39,326 nt of DNA from Coriobacteriia bacterium. Its GTDB lineage: Bacteria; Actinomycetota; Coriobacteriia; WRKU01; WQUG01. This document shows positions 17,741-25,223 of the stretch, piece after piece (within the stretch, counting starts at the first letter, position 1; each line of letters starts with the position of its first letter). The notes below the pieces were generated by a model. It did no database searches. It saw nothing but the letters and a program-made list of their open reading frames with translations, and was not told the origin of the DNA. The position numbers and the translations under genes are program-made. Location: positions 1-39,326 of the forward strand of contig WRFR01000016.1 in assembly GCA_009778715.1 (NCBI GenBank). The letters run 5' to 3'.

Positions 17741-17842
17741 GGCGAATCCGGCGTGAATGTCTCCCTCCCCTTTGGCAAGAACATTGATCCCGCTCAGATC
17801 GCCAAGATCAGCTTTGACGACTACACGATCACGATAAAGTGA
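17741..17842 (+). pseudogene. in-frame C-terminal continuation after the stop of the membrane protein
   Basis: In the same frame as the preceding gene, immediately after TAA, the DNA encodes GESGVNVSLPFGKNIDPA and then QIAKISFDDYTITIK before TGA. It has no start codon or ribosome binding site of its own. It reads like a beta-rich C-terminal end. The simplest view is a nonsense mutation (one base change to TAA) or a sequencing error in the upstream gene. Confidence 0.55.
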
Positions 17843-17905
17843 GTCCAGACGCACCAGGATCAGTGTTCTCAACGACCAGATTCGAGTTCACTGACAGGCG
17901 GGGCG

Positions 17906-18658
17906 TTAAATCTTGGCTCTGTAGGCACGCATGGCAAAGAGGTAGGCCACGATCATGATGCCGACGCACCAGGCCAAAGCGACCCAGATGCTGCTGCCCG
18001 CTGGCTGTGAGTTCAGCAGCGCGCGGATCGTATTGGCGATCGAAGTCACCGGCTGGTTCTCCGCGAAGATGCGCAGCACCTTGGGCATCGTCGCTGTCGG
18101 TATGAAAGCCGAGCTCAAAAACGGCAGGAAGATGATCGGGTAAGAGAACGCGCTTGCGCCGTCGATCGACTTTGCCGTAATGCCCGGGATGACCGCGATC
18201 CAGGTCAAGGTAAGTGTGAACAACGCAAGGATGCCGATCACCGCAAGCCAGTTCAGGAAAGACGCGCTTGACCGGAAGCCCATGAGCAGCGCGATCGCGA
18301 TGATGATCACGACCGAGATCATATTGGACACCAGCGAAGTCAGCACGTGTGCCCAGAGCATCGCCGAGCGACTGATCGGCATGGAGTTAAAACGCGTGAA
18401 CAGCCCGTTTTGCACGTCGGTGAACAGGCGAAACGCCGTATACGAGATGCCGGAAGCGATCGCGATCAGCAGGATGCCGGGCAACAGGTAGTTCACATAG
18501 GTGGTGCCCGCGGGCAGGCTGCCTTTGAGCGCGCCACCAAAAACATAGACGAACAGCAGCATGAAGGCGATCGGCATGAGCAACACGGTGATGATCGTAT
18601 CGGGGCTGCGCAGGATATGACGCATCAGGCGCCCAAAGAGCACGATGGTCTTACTCAT
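17906..18658 (-). CDS. ABC-2 type transporter permease (DrrB-like)
   Basis: 250 aa from the ATG at 18658, which overlaps the end of the ATPase gene by eight bases (ATGAGTAA). Six hydrophobic segments are visible, with the ABC-2 signature region containing FLPFLSSAFIPTATMP before the last pair of helices. It is the membrane half of an exporter, likely for drugs or lipophilic compounds, together with the ATPase encoded upstream. A longer reading frame starts further upstream in the palindromic repeat, but overlap and typical N-terminus (RHILRSPDTI) support the shorter form. Confidence 0.93.
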   Translation of the reverse strand: MSKTIVLFGRLMRHILRSPDTIITVLLMPIAFMLLFVYVFGGALKGSLPAGTTYVNYLLPGILLIAIASGISYTAFRLFTDVQNGLFTRFNSMPISRSAMLWAHVLTSLVSNMISVVIIIAIALLMGFRSSASFLNWLAVIGILALFTLTLTWIAVIPGITAKSIDGASAFSYPIIFLPFLSSAFIPTATMPKVLRIFAENQPVTSIANTIRALLNSQPAGSSIWVALAWCVGIMIVAYLFAMRAYRAKI

Positions 18659-19496
18659 CAGGATCACTTCCCTCGCGTAACAGAGAGCCCACCGATGACA
18701 AGGGGTCAGGTACTTTGTCATGCACGCATGACAAAGTACCTGACCCCTTGTCATCGGTGATTGCGAGAAAGACGTCCTCAAGCGTTGGTTGCTTCTCAAC
18801 ATATTCAACTTTCGCGGGCGGCAGGAGCTTTTTGAGCTCATCGAGCGTGCCGTTGGCGATGATCACGCCGCCATGCAGGATCGCGACCCGATCCGCGAGT
18901 TGCTCCGCCTCATCCAGGTACTGGGTCGTGAGCAGGATCGTCGTGCCGCCATCTGCGAGCGTCCTGACGGTCTTCCAGACTTCAAGACGTCCCTCCGGGT
19001 CAAGCCCCGTCGTCGGCTCATCAAGAAAGATCACCGCCGGCGCGCCTACGAGCGACATCGCGATGTCGAGACGGCGCTTCATGCCGCCGGAGTAGGCGCC
19101 CGCCCGCTTGTTAGCCGCCCCGGCGAGCCCAAAGCGCGCGAGCAGGTCGTCAGCAACCTGAGCGGGCGCAGACACATTGCGCAGTCGGGCGATCAAGATC
19201 AAGTTCTCGCGCCCGGTGAGGATGTCGTCAACGGCGGCGAACTGCCCCGTCAGGCTGATGCTCTCGCGCACCTTCTCCGGCGCGCTGGCCACGTCAAAGC
19301 CATTCACGATCGCCGTACCCCCATCAGCTTTCAGCAGTGTCGCCAAGATGTTGATCGTGGTCGTCTTACCCGCGCCGTTACTGCCGAGCAACGCAAAGAT
19401 CTCGCCGCGCCCGACCTCGAAGTCAACGCCACGCAGGACTTCCTGGTCCTTGAAGGACTTTCGCAGCCCCTGTACCTCCAGCGCTTTATCAGCCAT
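18651..19496 (-). CDS. ABC transporter ATP-binding protein (DrrA-like), with repeat-encoded C-terminal insertion
   Basis: 281 aa from the ATG at 19496 (AGGAG nine bases upstream). Walker A is LLGSNGAGKTT, the signature is YSGGMKRRLDIAMSLVG, Walker B is VIFLDEPTTGLDP, and the family block PTLEDVFLAIT closes the conserved part. The daunorubicin-resistance subfamily has this layout. After VFLAITD the protein gains DKGSGTLSCVHDKVPDPLS, encoded by the palindromic repeat at 18696-18753, then SVGSLLREGSDPDE. The repeat is in the same reading frame as in folC. It forms an operon with padR, DUF1048 and the permease. Confidence 0.95.
   Translation of the reverse strand: MADKALEVQGLRKSFKDQEVLRGVDFEVGRGEIFALLGSNGAGKTTTINILATLLKADGGTAIVNGFDVASAPEKVRESISLTGQFAAVDDILTGRENLILIARLRNVSAPAQVADDLLARFGLAGAANKRAGAYSGGMKRRLDIAMSLVGAPAVIFLDEPTTGLDPEGRLEVWKTVRTLADGGTTILLTTQYLDEAEQLADRVAILHGGVIIANGTLDELKKLLPPAKVEYVEKQPTLEDVFLAITDDKGSGTLSCVHDKVPDPLSSVGSLLREGSDPDE
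18691..18758. repeat. palindromic BIME/REP-like repeat inside the ABC ATPase gene
   Basis: A 68-bp perfect inverted repeat (33-nt arms, 2-nt centre). Its inner 58 bp (18696-18753) has the same 25-nt arms as the copy in folC and differs only in the 8-nt centre (TGCACGCA). Here the flanks ACCGA/TCGGT and the centre also pair, extending the palindrome. Confidence 0.9.
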
Positions 19497-19520
19497 CAGG
19501 ATCCACTCCTCTTCCCCAGG

Positions 19521-19551
19521 TGACAAAAGGGTGCCTGACCCCGTTTTGTCA
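19521..19551. repeat. single-unit relative of the palindromic repeat
   Basis: TGACAAAA and TTTTGTCA flank GGGTGCCTGACCCC. The centre matches one arm of the 58-bp repeat (GGGGTCAGGTAC versus GGGGTCAGGCAC on the other strand). It lies in the 59-bp gap between the DUF1048 gene and the ATPase gene, just before the ATPase ribosome binding site. Confidence 0.75.
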
Positions 19552-19555
19552 CCCG

Positions 19556-19900
19556 TTACTTGCCGAGCTTCTCTGCCAGCGTACGATTCAGCTTCTCGCG
19601 GCGCTTCTCGATGTAGCCCTTCTCGCCATATACCAGCTGGTCGGCAAACGCGGCCACGTCCTCACCGGTGATCTCCAGCACGGGGCGACCGTCCGCCGCG
19701 CCTTCTTCAAACAGCTCTACCAGGCTCTCAAAGGACTCGATCCTTTCGGTACCTCCCGTGGCCCAAAGATACTTCTGGATCTCGTCATAAGCGATCCAAT
19801 AGTCGCCCGGCAACTCGTGCGCGCGCTTCTGCACCGCGCGATAACGCTTCTTCTCGCTCAGGTCGCCGGTTACGGTCTCTAGTATGTCTTTAGCCGCCAT
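19556..19900 (-). CDS. DUF1048 family protein
   Basis: 114 aa, mostly helical (EKKRYRAVQKRAHELPGDY, YDEIQKYLWATGG, EGAADGRPVLEITGEDVAAFA). Small proteins of this family are almost always encoded next to a PadR regulator and often an ABC exporter, as here; the function is not established. The ATG at 19900 has AAGGAG seven bases upstream and is one base after the padR stop. Confidence 0.85.
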   Translation of the reverse strand: MAAKDILETVTGDLSEKKRYRAVQKRAHELPGDYWIAYDEIQKYLWATGGTERIESFESLVELFEEGAADGRPVLEITGEDVAAFADQLVYGEKGYIEKRREKLNRTLAEKLGK

Positions 19901-19901
19901 G

Positions 19902-20222
19902 TCAGCTCTCCTTCAACTCATTTAACCGCGAGGAAACAAACTCCCACTTCTCCCAAAACGTCTTCAGCTCCGCGCGCCCCGCGTCGTTGAGCTTGAAGAA
20001 CTTGCGCGGCGGGCCCAGCTCGGATGGCTTGCGGGACGTCTCGACCAGGCCGCCCCGTTCCAGCCGGATCAGGATGGTATAGACCGTGCCTTCGACCACG
20101 TCGGTAAAGCCCAGCTCATTGAGCCGCCGCGTGATCTTGTAGCCGTAGGTCTCACCGCGGCTGATGATCTCGAGCACGCAGCCCTCCAGGACGCCTTTGA
20201 GCATCTCGGTCAGGTTATCCAT
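19902..20222 (-). CDS. PadR family transcriptional regulator
   Basis: 106 aa from the ATG at 20222, with AGGAGG six bases upstream. The winged-helix domain has the family pattern GVLEGCVLEIISRGETYGYKI and VVEGTVYTILIRLERGGLVE, then PPRKFFKLNDAGRAEL for the wing. PadR proteins repress multidrug or phenolic-acid efflux genes until a ligand binds. It heads the padR-DUF1048-drrA-drrB cassette and probably represses it through the TTAG-type repeats just upstream. Confidence 0.93.
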   Translation of the reverse strand: MDNLTEMLKGVLEGCVLEIISRGETYGYKITRRLNELGFTDVVEGTVYTILIRLERGGLVETSRKPSELGPPRKFFKLNDAGRAELKTFWEKWEFVSSRLNELKES

Positions 20223-20258
20223 CTTCCACCTCCTCTGGTCACTCACAAGAGCTTCTCT

Positions 20259-20382
20259 AGTTAGCACTACTGATATGCAGCACCACTTAGTACTACTACA
20301 TTGTGTTACTTAGTAGTAAGGATGTCAACACTAAAATAGATTATTTTGAGCATCTTGTCCTACACCATTTAGTACAAGACCA
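20259..20382. promoter_or_regulatory. cluster of TTAGTACTAC-type sites, candidate PadR operators
   Basis: Related 10-mers occur at 20261 (TTAGCACTAC), 20287 (TTAGTACTAC), 20310 (TTAGTAGTAA) and about 20370 (TTAGTACAAG). They fill the divergent intergenic region between padR and the membrane protein gene at 20460. Repetition and position suggest operator sites. The motif is not the textbook ATGT-N8-ACAT PadR site. Confidence 0.5.
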
Positions 20383-20441
20383 CAAAATCCAATCTAATGA
20401 GCACATCAAGGGTATAACTTATCCCTCCAAAAGCTCTTTGC

Positions 20442-20447
20442 TATACT
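20442..20447 (+). promoter_or_regulatory. -10 element TATACT before the membrane protein gene
   Basis: TATACT about 13 bases before the first possible ATG (20460). If this is the true promoter the transcript would start near 20454, favouring the second ATG at 20487 for translation. Confidence 0.4.
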
Positions 20448-20459
20448 GAGGCATCTGAC

Positions 20460-21266
20460 ATGAAGATAAAGAAGACAAGGATAAGAATGGGAAAAATATC
20501 TATCAAGGCCACGTTAAAAAGCGCCTTCGTTCTCTACCAGAAAAACTTCAAGAGCCTGTCGGCGTTCTCATTACTATACGCGCTCTTTATGATGTGTTCC
20601 GCCCTTTCCACTTTCTTCTTTGGCAAAAGCGTCGGCTCGCCACTGATGCTGGGACTGGCAGCGCTCCTTATGATCGCCATGTATGTGCTCCTCTTGGTAG
20701 TAGTCCCAAAAGCGATGTTAGGAATCCAGATCCATATCGCAGGTATTATCAGGGGTGAAAAGCCAGGCGTACGGGATTCTTTCACAAAAACCAAGGGAAG
20801 GGTTGCATGGCTTATTTCGAATATGATGATGCTGGTCCTCATCCTTGTTATACCTCTGCTGGCTGTCATTTACCTATTCAATGCTCTGAAAAGTCCGCTC
20901 TCTTTTCTGGTCACGATACCGCTCAGCCTGTTGTTCTTATCAGTGATCTATATGCTTGTTCCAATGATCGCATTAGAGGACTCATCTGGATTCAAAATAA
21001 AAGCGAGCTTCAGGCTGATAAAAGGCAATCATGTGCGAGTCATAGCGCTTGTATTCTTAACCGCGACCGTATTCACTCTACCAAGCAGCGTACTTCCGCA
21101 AACCGTGTTCAAGGGCCATCCTCTTGCAACCCTTATCGTTGCGGCAGTGACCAGCCTGCTCCTTGTTATCACGTTCGCGTTCGCAGAAGTTGTTCGAGGC
21201 GTCTTGTACCACCAGTTGAGCGCTCAGAATGCTTTGCCAGAGGAACCATCGGAGCCACCCGCCTAG
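20460..21266 (+). CDS. hypothetical multi-pass membrane protein
   Basis: 268 aa (259 from the alternative ATG at 20487, which has AAGGA five bases upstream and may be the true start). About six hydrophobic segments: near residues 35-55, 60-88, 118-145, 148-172, 192-210 and 222-245. A cytoplasmic loop with GIIRGEKPGVRDSFTKTKGR sits between helices 2 and 3, and SFRLIKGNHVRVIAL precedes helix 5. This resembles the membrane part of glycerophosphodiester phosphodiesterase-like or DUF975-like proteins, but I cannot assign it. It is divergent from padR and could share its operators. Confidence 0.75.
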   Translation: MKIKKTRIRMGKISIKATLKSAFVLYQKNFKSLSAFSLLYALFMMCSALSTFFFGKSVGSPLMLGLAALLMIAMYVLLLVVVPKAMLGIQIHIAGIIRGEKPGVRDSFTKTKGRVAWLISNMMMLVLILVIPLLAVIYLFNALKSPLSFLVTIPLSLLFLSVIYMLVPMIALEDSSGFKIKASFRLIKGNHVRVIALVFLTATVFTLPSSVLPQTVFKGHPLATLIVAAVTSLLLVITFAFAEVVRGVLYHQLSAQNALPEEPSEPPA

Positions 21267-21290
21267 GATTGCTATACTGGAATGCGCGTT

Positions 21291-21374
21291 GCGGGCGTGG
21301 CGGAATGGCAGACGCGCCAGGTTTAGGTCCTGGTGGGGCAACCCGTGTAGGTTCAAGTCCTATCGCCCGCACCA
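21291..21374 (+). tRNA. tRNA-Leu (anticodon UAG)
   Basis: Acceptor arms GCGGGCG and CGCCCGC pair fully and are followed by A and encoded CCA. The anticodon stem CAGG/CCTG holds the loop TTTAGGT, anticodon TAG. The long variable arm (TGGGGCAACCCG) is that of a class II tRNA, and the T loop reads GTTCAAGTC. TATACT at 21273 is a plausible -10. Confidence 0.97.
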
Positions 21375-21456
21375 ACTCAGCAGTTGCGCGAACTAACGCC
21401 AGCCAAGTCGTGCCATCCACATCGATCTTTCCACTTCCCTTGCCCCGGATTATTCG

Positions 21457-21462
21457 TATAAT
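21457..21462 (+). promoter_or_regulatory. -10 element TATAAT upstream of the sugar ABC ATPase
   Basis: A perfect TATAAT lies 56 bases before the GTG start at 21519, in the gap after the tRNA. No strong -35 is seen. It probably drives at least the ATPase gene of the amino-sugar cluster. Confidence 0.5.
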
Positions 21463-21518
21463 AGAGACGATCTACTTCAGCGAAAAGCAGGCCATTGAGA
21501 ACAGGTGGAGGATAGAGC

Positions 21519-22628
21519 GTGGCAAGTATCCAGTTAAAACACATCACCAAACGGTACCCCGGCACCACGGTACCGGCAGTTGAAGACCTCAACTTATCGA
21601 TCGAGGACAAAGAGTTCATCATTCTGGTAGGGCCGTCGGGCTGCGGAAAGTCTACCGTACTCCGTATGATCGCCGGTCTCGAAGAGATCACCGACGGCGA
21701 GATTTTCATCGGGGACCGGCTCATCAACGAAGTCGCTCCCAAGGACCGCGACATCGCCATGGTGTTTCAGAACTATGCGCTTTATCCTCATATGACCGTG
21801 TATAAGAACATGGCATTCAGCTTGAAACTGCGCAAGACCCCCAAAAAGGAGATCGACGAGAAGGTCAGGGCTGCCGCAAAGATACTAGACATCGAGTCCC
21901 TGCTCGATCGCAAGCCCCGGGCCTTATCGGGTGGCCAGCGCCAGCGCGTGGCGCTGGGGCGCGCGATGGTGCGCAACCCTTCAGTGTTTCTGCTGGACGA
22001 GCCGCTCTCGAATCTTGACGCGAAACTGCGCACCTCGATGCGCGCTGAGATCACCCGGCTGCACGAACGCCTCGGCACCACCTTCGTCTATGTCACACAT
22101 GACCAGACAGAAGCGATGACCATGGGAGACCGGATCGCGGTTATAAAAGACGGCGTCATCCAGCAGATCGACACGCCGCAGAACCTGTATGATCACCCCC
22201 AGAACCTGTTCGTGGGCGGATTTATCGGCTCGCCTCAGATGAACCTGATCGATGCGACCGTGGAAAAGGCCGCGGACGGCTACTGCGCGGCTTTCGGCGA
22301 GACTAAAATCGGGATTCCCGAGCAGGTCATGTCAGCCGCTGTCTGCGCGGACTACGAAGGCAAGCCGGTGGTACTGGGCATCAGGCCTGAGTTCATCAGC
22401 GAAACCGGATCACACTCGGAAGAGCATAACCTGATGACGGGAGACGTTGACCTCGCAGAGTCCATGGGAGCGGAGAAGTTCGTCTATTTCGCCTGCGAAG
22501 GCTGCCCCTGCATCGCGAAAGTGCCCGGAAGTAGTCCTATCCAGAGCGGAGAAAGCGTCTCCTTTGCCGTCGACTGCACCATGATCCACGCGTTCGACAA
22601 AGAGACTGGCCTGACCATAAGCAAGTAA
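21519..22628 (+). CDS. sugar ABC transporter ATP-binding protein (MsmK/UgpC type)
   Basis: 369 aa from a GTG at 21519 with GGAGG seven bases upstream. Walker A is GPSGCGKST (about residues 38-46), the Q-loop is FQNYALYPHMTV, the signature is LSGGQRQRVALGRA, Walker B is VFLLDEPLSNLDA, and the H-loop is YVTHDQTEAMT. The C-terminal half is the regulatory OB-like domain of MsmK/MalK/UgpC proteins. Such ATPases energise carbohydrate uptake (CUT1) systems and often serve several of them. Here it precedes its likely partners, the lipoprotein and two permeases. Confidence 0.95.
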   Translation: MASIQLKHITKRYPGTTVPAVEDLNLSIEDKEFIILVGPSGCGKSTVLRMIAGLEEITDGEIFIGDRLINEVAPKDRDIAMVFQNYALYPHMTVYKNMAFSLKLRKTPKKEIDEKVRAAAKILDIESLLDRKPRALSGGQRQRVALGRAMVRNPSVFLLDEPLSNLDAKLRTSMRAEITRLHERLGTTFVYVTHDQTEAMTMGDRIAVIKDGVIQQIDTPQNLYDHPQNLFVGGFIGSPQMNLIDATVEKAADGYCAAFGETKIGIPEQVMSAAVCADYEGKPVVLGIRPEFISETGSHSEEHNLMTGDVDLAESMGAEKFVYFACEGCPCIAKVPGSSPIQSGESVSFAVDCTMIHAFDKETGLTISK

Positions 22629-22776
22629 GCTATGCGGTCCAGTTCACATCGGGTATCTGCTACTATTAGAGGGACTACTTGGTTTCTTTTGAAAGGAGCC
22701 ACTACGTATTATTGTTCTTTGGAACCGCTTCTGATCATCGTCCAACTGGGAGGTGGTGCGGCCTGAACGTCATTTT

Positions 22777-22790
22777 GGCAAAGCGTTGCC
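22777..22790. promoter_or_regulatory. small dyad upstream of the binding-protein gene
   Basis: GGCAA-AGCG-TTGCC is a perfect inverted repeat 64 bp before the start of the binding protein. It resembles a LacI-family operator in size and symmetry, but no such regulator is in the window. The 225-bp gap (22629-22853) otherwise contains only a possible TATTAT near 22710. Confidence 0.3.
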
Positions 22791-22853
22791 ATGGCGCCTG
22801 CGGGTTTCATGGCGCTCACTGATCGATCTGACAACACAAACGGAGGTAATAAG

Positions 22854-24155
22854 GTGAAGAAGAAACTGACATTGATCATAGCTCTGGTCATGGTGCTTTC
22901 TATAGTGCTCATGAGCGCAGGTTGCGGTAAGTCGAACAACAACTCCACATCCTCGAGCAGCTCGCTGAAAGGGCAAAAGATCACGGTCATCCTTCCTCAG
23001 AACGAGGCGGATACCGTTGGTTTCCGCGCAGCGAAGACCAAAGAGTTCGAGAAAGAAACCGGCATCCAGGTCGAACTTATCGAGAAAAGCTGGGAAGGCG
23101 TCTCCGACGACGTTACCGGTGACCTTGCTTCTGGCGGCGGCACCTACGACGTCATCGAGTTCGATAACTCCTGGATCGCGAAATTCATTAAAAACCAGTG
23201 GGTAGCTCCCCTGGATCAATACATGACTGCTGATATGAAGAGCGGCATGGTCCCCGGGCTTCTCGATCTGTTCTCCTCAGGTGGAAAGCACTACGGGATC
23301 GTCTGGAACAACGACACCCGCTTCTATATGTACAACAGCAAGATGCTGGCCGACGCAGGCCTGTCCGCTCCTCCCAAAACCTGGGATGAGGTCGCGGCCC
23401 TTTCGAAGAAGACCGGCAAGAATGCCTACATGGACACCTACAAACAGGAACAGATGGGCACTAACGAATTGATGTTCTGCGTCTATTCCTTTGGTGGGAA
23501 CTTCGTCGATGACCAGGGTAACCCGATCGTAAGCACGGACCCCGGTGTCAAGGAAGCCTATACCTGGCTGGCACAGGCTTACAAAGATGGCGTTTTTGGC
23601 AAGGCAACGTTGACCATGGACTATGAAGAAGTCGCCCAGTCCTTTAATAACGGGGACTTCCCGCTGATGCTCCAGGCATGGCCGGGCGTGTATGCTGATT
23701 CCAACGACAGCACAAAGTCAAAGATCGTTGGCGACGTCAATGTCGCGGACTACTCAGTAAGCAAGACTGGCAATGAGCAAGTCGTCCTGACTCTTCCTGA
23801 GGCCATGGCCATTACCTCGACCTCTAAACATAAAGAGGCCGCCTGGAAATATATCGAGTATATGTCCAGCAAGTCAATGGATAAAGAGCGGGCACTGCAG
23901 ATCGGCGCGCTGCCGATCTGGTCATCGCTTTACAATGATCCTGAGCTCCTGAAGAAGTATCCGTACTGGGAGCAGTTTGGTAAGCAGGCGCAAAACTCCA
24001 AGGGTTATCCGAAGATCGTCTGGGTCGACAGTTTCTCTGACATTGTCGCCAAGGAATCTCAGAAGATCCTATCGGGCAGCGTCACCGTTGACCAAGGTTT
24101 GAACGAGATGCAAAAACTTATGTTGGACGCGCAGAAAGCGGCTGCCCAGCAGTAA
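22854..24155 (+). CDS. sugar ABC transporter substrate-binding lipoprotein
   Basis: 433 aa from a GTG at 22854 (GGAGG seven bases upstream); in-frame ATGs further up lack a ribosome site and would bury the signal. The signal peptide MKKKLTLIIALVMVL ends in the lipobox LMSAGC, with the lipidated Cys at residue 24, then a Ser/Asn linker. The mature part is a family 1 solute-binding protein (VILPQNEADTVGFRAAKTK, EKETGIQVELIEKSW, YDVIEFDNSWIAKF, ALPIWSSLYNDPEL). It should capture a sugar at the cell surface; gene context points to an amino sugar such as GalNAc or a GalNAc/GlcNAc-containing oligosaccharide. Confidence 0.95.
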   Translation: MKKKLTLIIALVMVLSIVLMSAGCGKSNNNSTSSSSSLKGQKITVILPQNEADTVGFRAAKTKEFEKETGIQVELIEKSWEGVSDDVTGDLASGGGTYDVIEFDNSWIAKFIKNQWVAPLDQYMTADMKSGMVPGLLDLFSSGGKHYGIVWNNDTRFYMYNSKMLADAGLSAPPKTWDEVAALSKKTGKNAYMDTYKQEQMGTNELMFCVYSFGGNFVDDQGNPIVSTDPGVKEAYTWLAQAYKDGVFGKATLTMDYEEVAQSFNNGDFPLMLQAWPGVYADSNDSTKSKIVGDVNVADYSVSKTGNEQVVLTLPEAMAITSTSKHKEAAWKYIEYMSSKSMDKERALQIGALPIWSSLYNDPELLKKYPYWEQFGKQAQNSKGYPKIVWVDSFSDIVAKESQKILSGSVTVDQGLNEMQKLMLDAQKAAAQQ

Positions 24156-24165
24156 TTCGCAAGCA

Positions 24166-24201
24166 GGTATCCCCGGCGCTATTCTTGGCGCCGGGGATAC
24201 C
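24166..24201 (+). terminator. strong hairpin between binding protein and permease genes
   Basis: A perfect 14-bp stem (24166-24179 with 24188-24201) with an 8-nt loop and no following T-run. In many ABC operons such a hairpin protects the binding-protein mRNA from 3' decay or attenuates reading into the permeases, giving more binding protein than permease. That role is inferred here. Confidence 0.65.
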
Positions 24202-24248
24202 TCACCGACCCACCTCGCTGGAAACAGCTAAAACCAAAGAACAGGAAT

Positions 24249-25223
24249 ATGAAGACAAAGCCACTGAAGAAACGTGAGAAGGAACCCTTTTTCGAAAGAC
24301 ATCTGGGTCCGATACTCATCACACCAAGCACCTTGGTCATCTTCGGGATATTATTTATTCCGATATTTTATGCGCTCTACATGAGCCTTAATCGGATATC
24401 GTTTCGGGGCGCCGACACGATCTATAAGTTCGCCGGGCTCCAGAACTTTATCAACTTATTCACGACCGACCCCTGGTTCAAGAGTTCTTTCCTTGTAACG
24501 CTCTTGTTCGTCATGTTGACCGTGGCGACTGAGATCGTCATCGGGGTCGCCGCTTCACTGGTCCTTAATAAGAAGTTTCACGGCCGGGGTTTCGTCCGGG
24601 GGTTGATGATACTGCCCTGGGCGATGCCGACCGTCGTCAACGCCGTCATGTGGAAATGGATCTTTAACGCCGAGTACGGCGCAGCCAATGGACTGCTCCT
24701 CAAGCTGGGACTGATCAAAACCAGTATCGCCTGGCTCGGCACGCCAAGGATGGCGTTTTTCTGTGTGTTCCTCGCAAACGTCTGGAAAGAGACCCCGTAC
24801 GTGATCCTGCTGGCGATCGCCGCCCTTTCGACGATTCCCGAGGATCTCTACGAGGCCGCCAGCATCGATGGAGCCGGAGGCTGGAAAGCATTCTGGCGCA
24901 TTACCCTGCCGATGATCAAACCGGTGCTCCTGATCTTGCTGATCACAAAAACGATCTGGGCGTTTCAGACCTTCGACCTGGTCGCGATCATGACGAGCGG
25001 GGGGCCGCAAAACGCGACGAACCTGCTCTCGTACTACATACACTTCGTCGCCTTCAAGCAGACCGATTTCGGGAGCGCGGCCGCCATGAGCTACGTCCTG
25101 TCAATGATATGTTTTGCGCTCTCATTTGTCTATATCAAAGTGTTCATGAACAAGGATGAGAACGACGAGAAGAAAATAAAAAAGCATCTCAAGAAGAAGT
25201 TAGCGGGCGCTCATGAAGGTTAA
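24249..25223 (+). CDS. sugar ABC transporter permease (MsmF/UgpA type)
   Basis: 324 aa. A Lys/Glu-rich cytoplasmic N-terminus is followed by about six membrane helices (for example ITPSTLVIFGILFIPIFYAL and FLVTLLFVMLTVATEIVI). The ATPase-contacting EAA loop is EAASIDGAGGWKAFWRI, then TLPMIKPVLLILL. It forms the channel with the next gene, which overlaps it by 11 bases. The C-terminus is very basic (KKIKKHLKKK). Confidence 0.96.
   Translation: MKTKPLKKREKEPFFERHLGPILITPSTLVIFGILFIPIFYALYMSLNRISFRGADTIYKFAGLQNFINLFTTDPWFKSSFLVTLLFVMLTVATEIVIGVAASLVLNKKFHGRGFVRGLMILPWAMPTVVNAVMWKWIFNAEYGAANGLLLKLGLIKTSIAWLGTPRMAFFCVFLANVWKETPYVILLAIAALSTIPEDLYEAASIDGAGGWKAFWRITLPMIKPVLLILLITKTIWAFQTFDLVAIMTSGGPQNATNLLSYYIHFVAFKQTDFGSAAAMSYVLSMICFALSFVYIKVFMNKDENDEKKIKKHLKKKLAGAHEG

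Noticed and set aside
17906-18841. Longer permease frame starting at 18841
   Set aside because: The extra N-terminus is a shadow translation of the ATPase gene and the palindromic repeat; ATG at 18658 with the ATGAGTAA overlap is typical.
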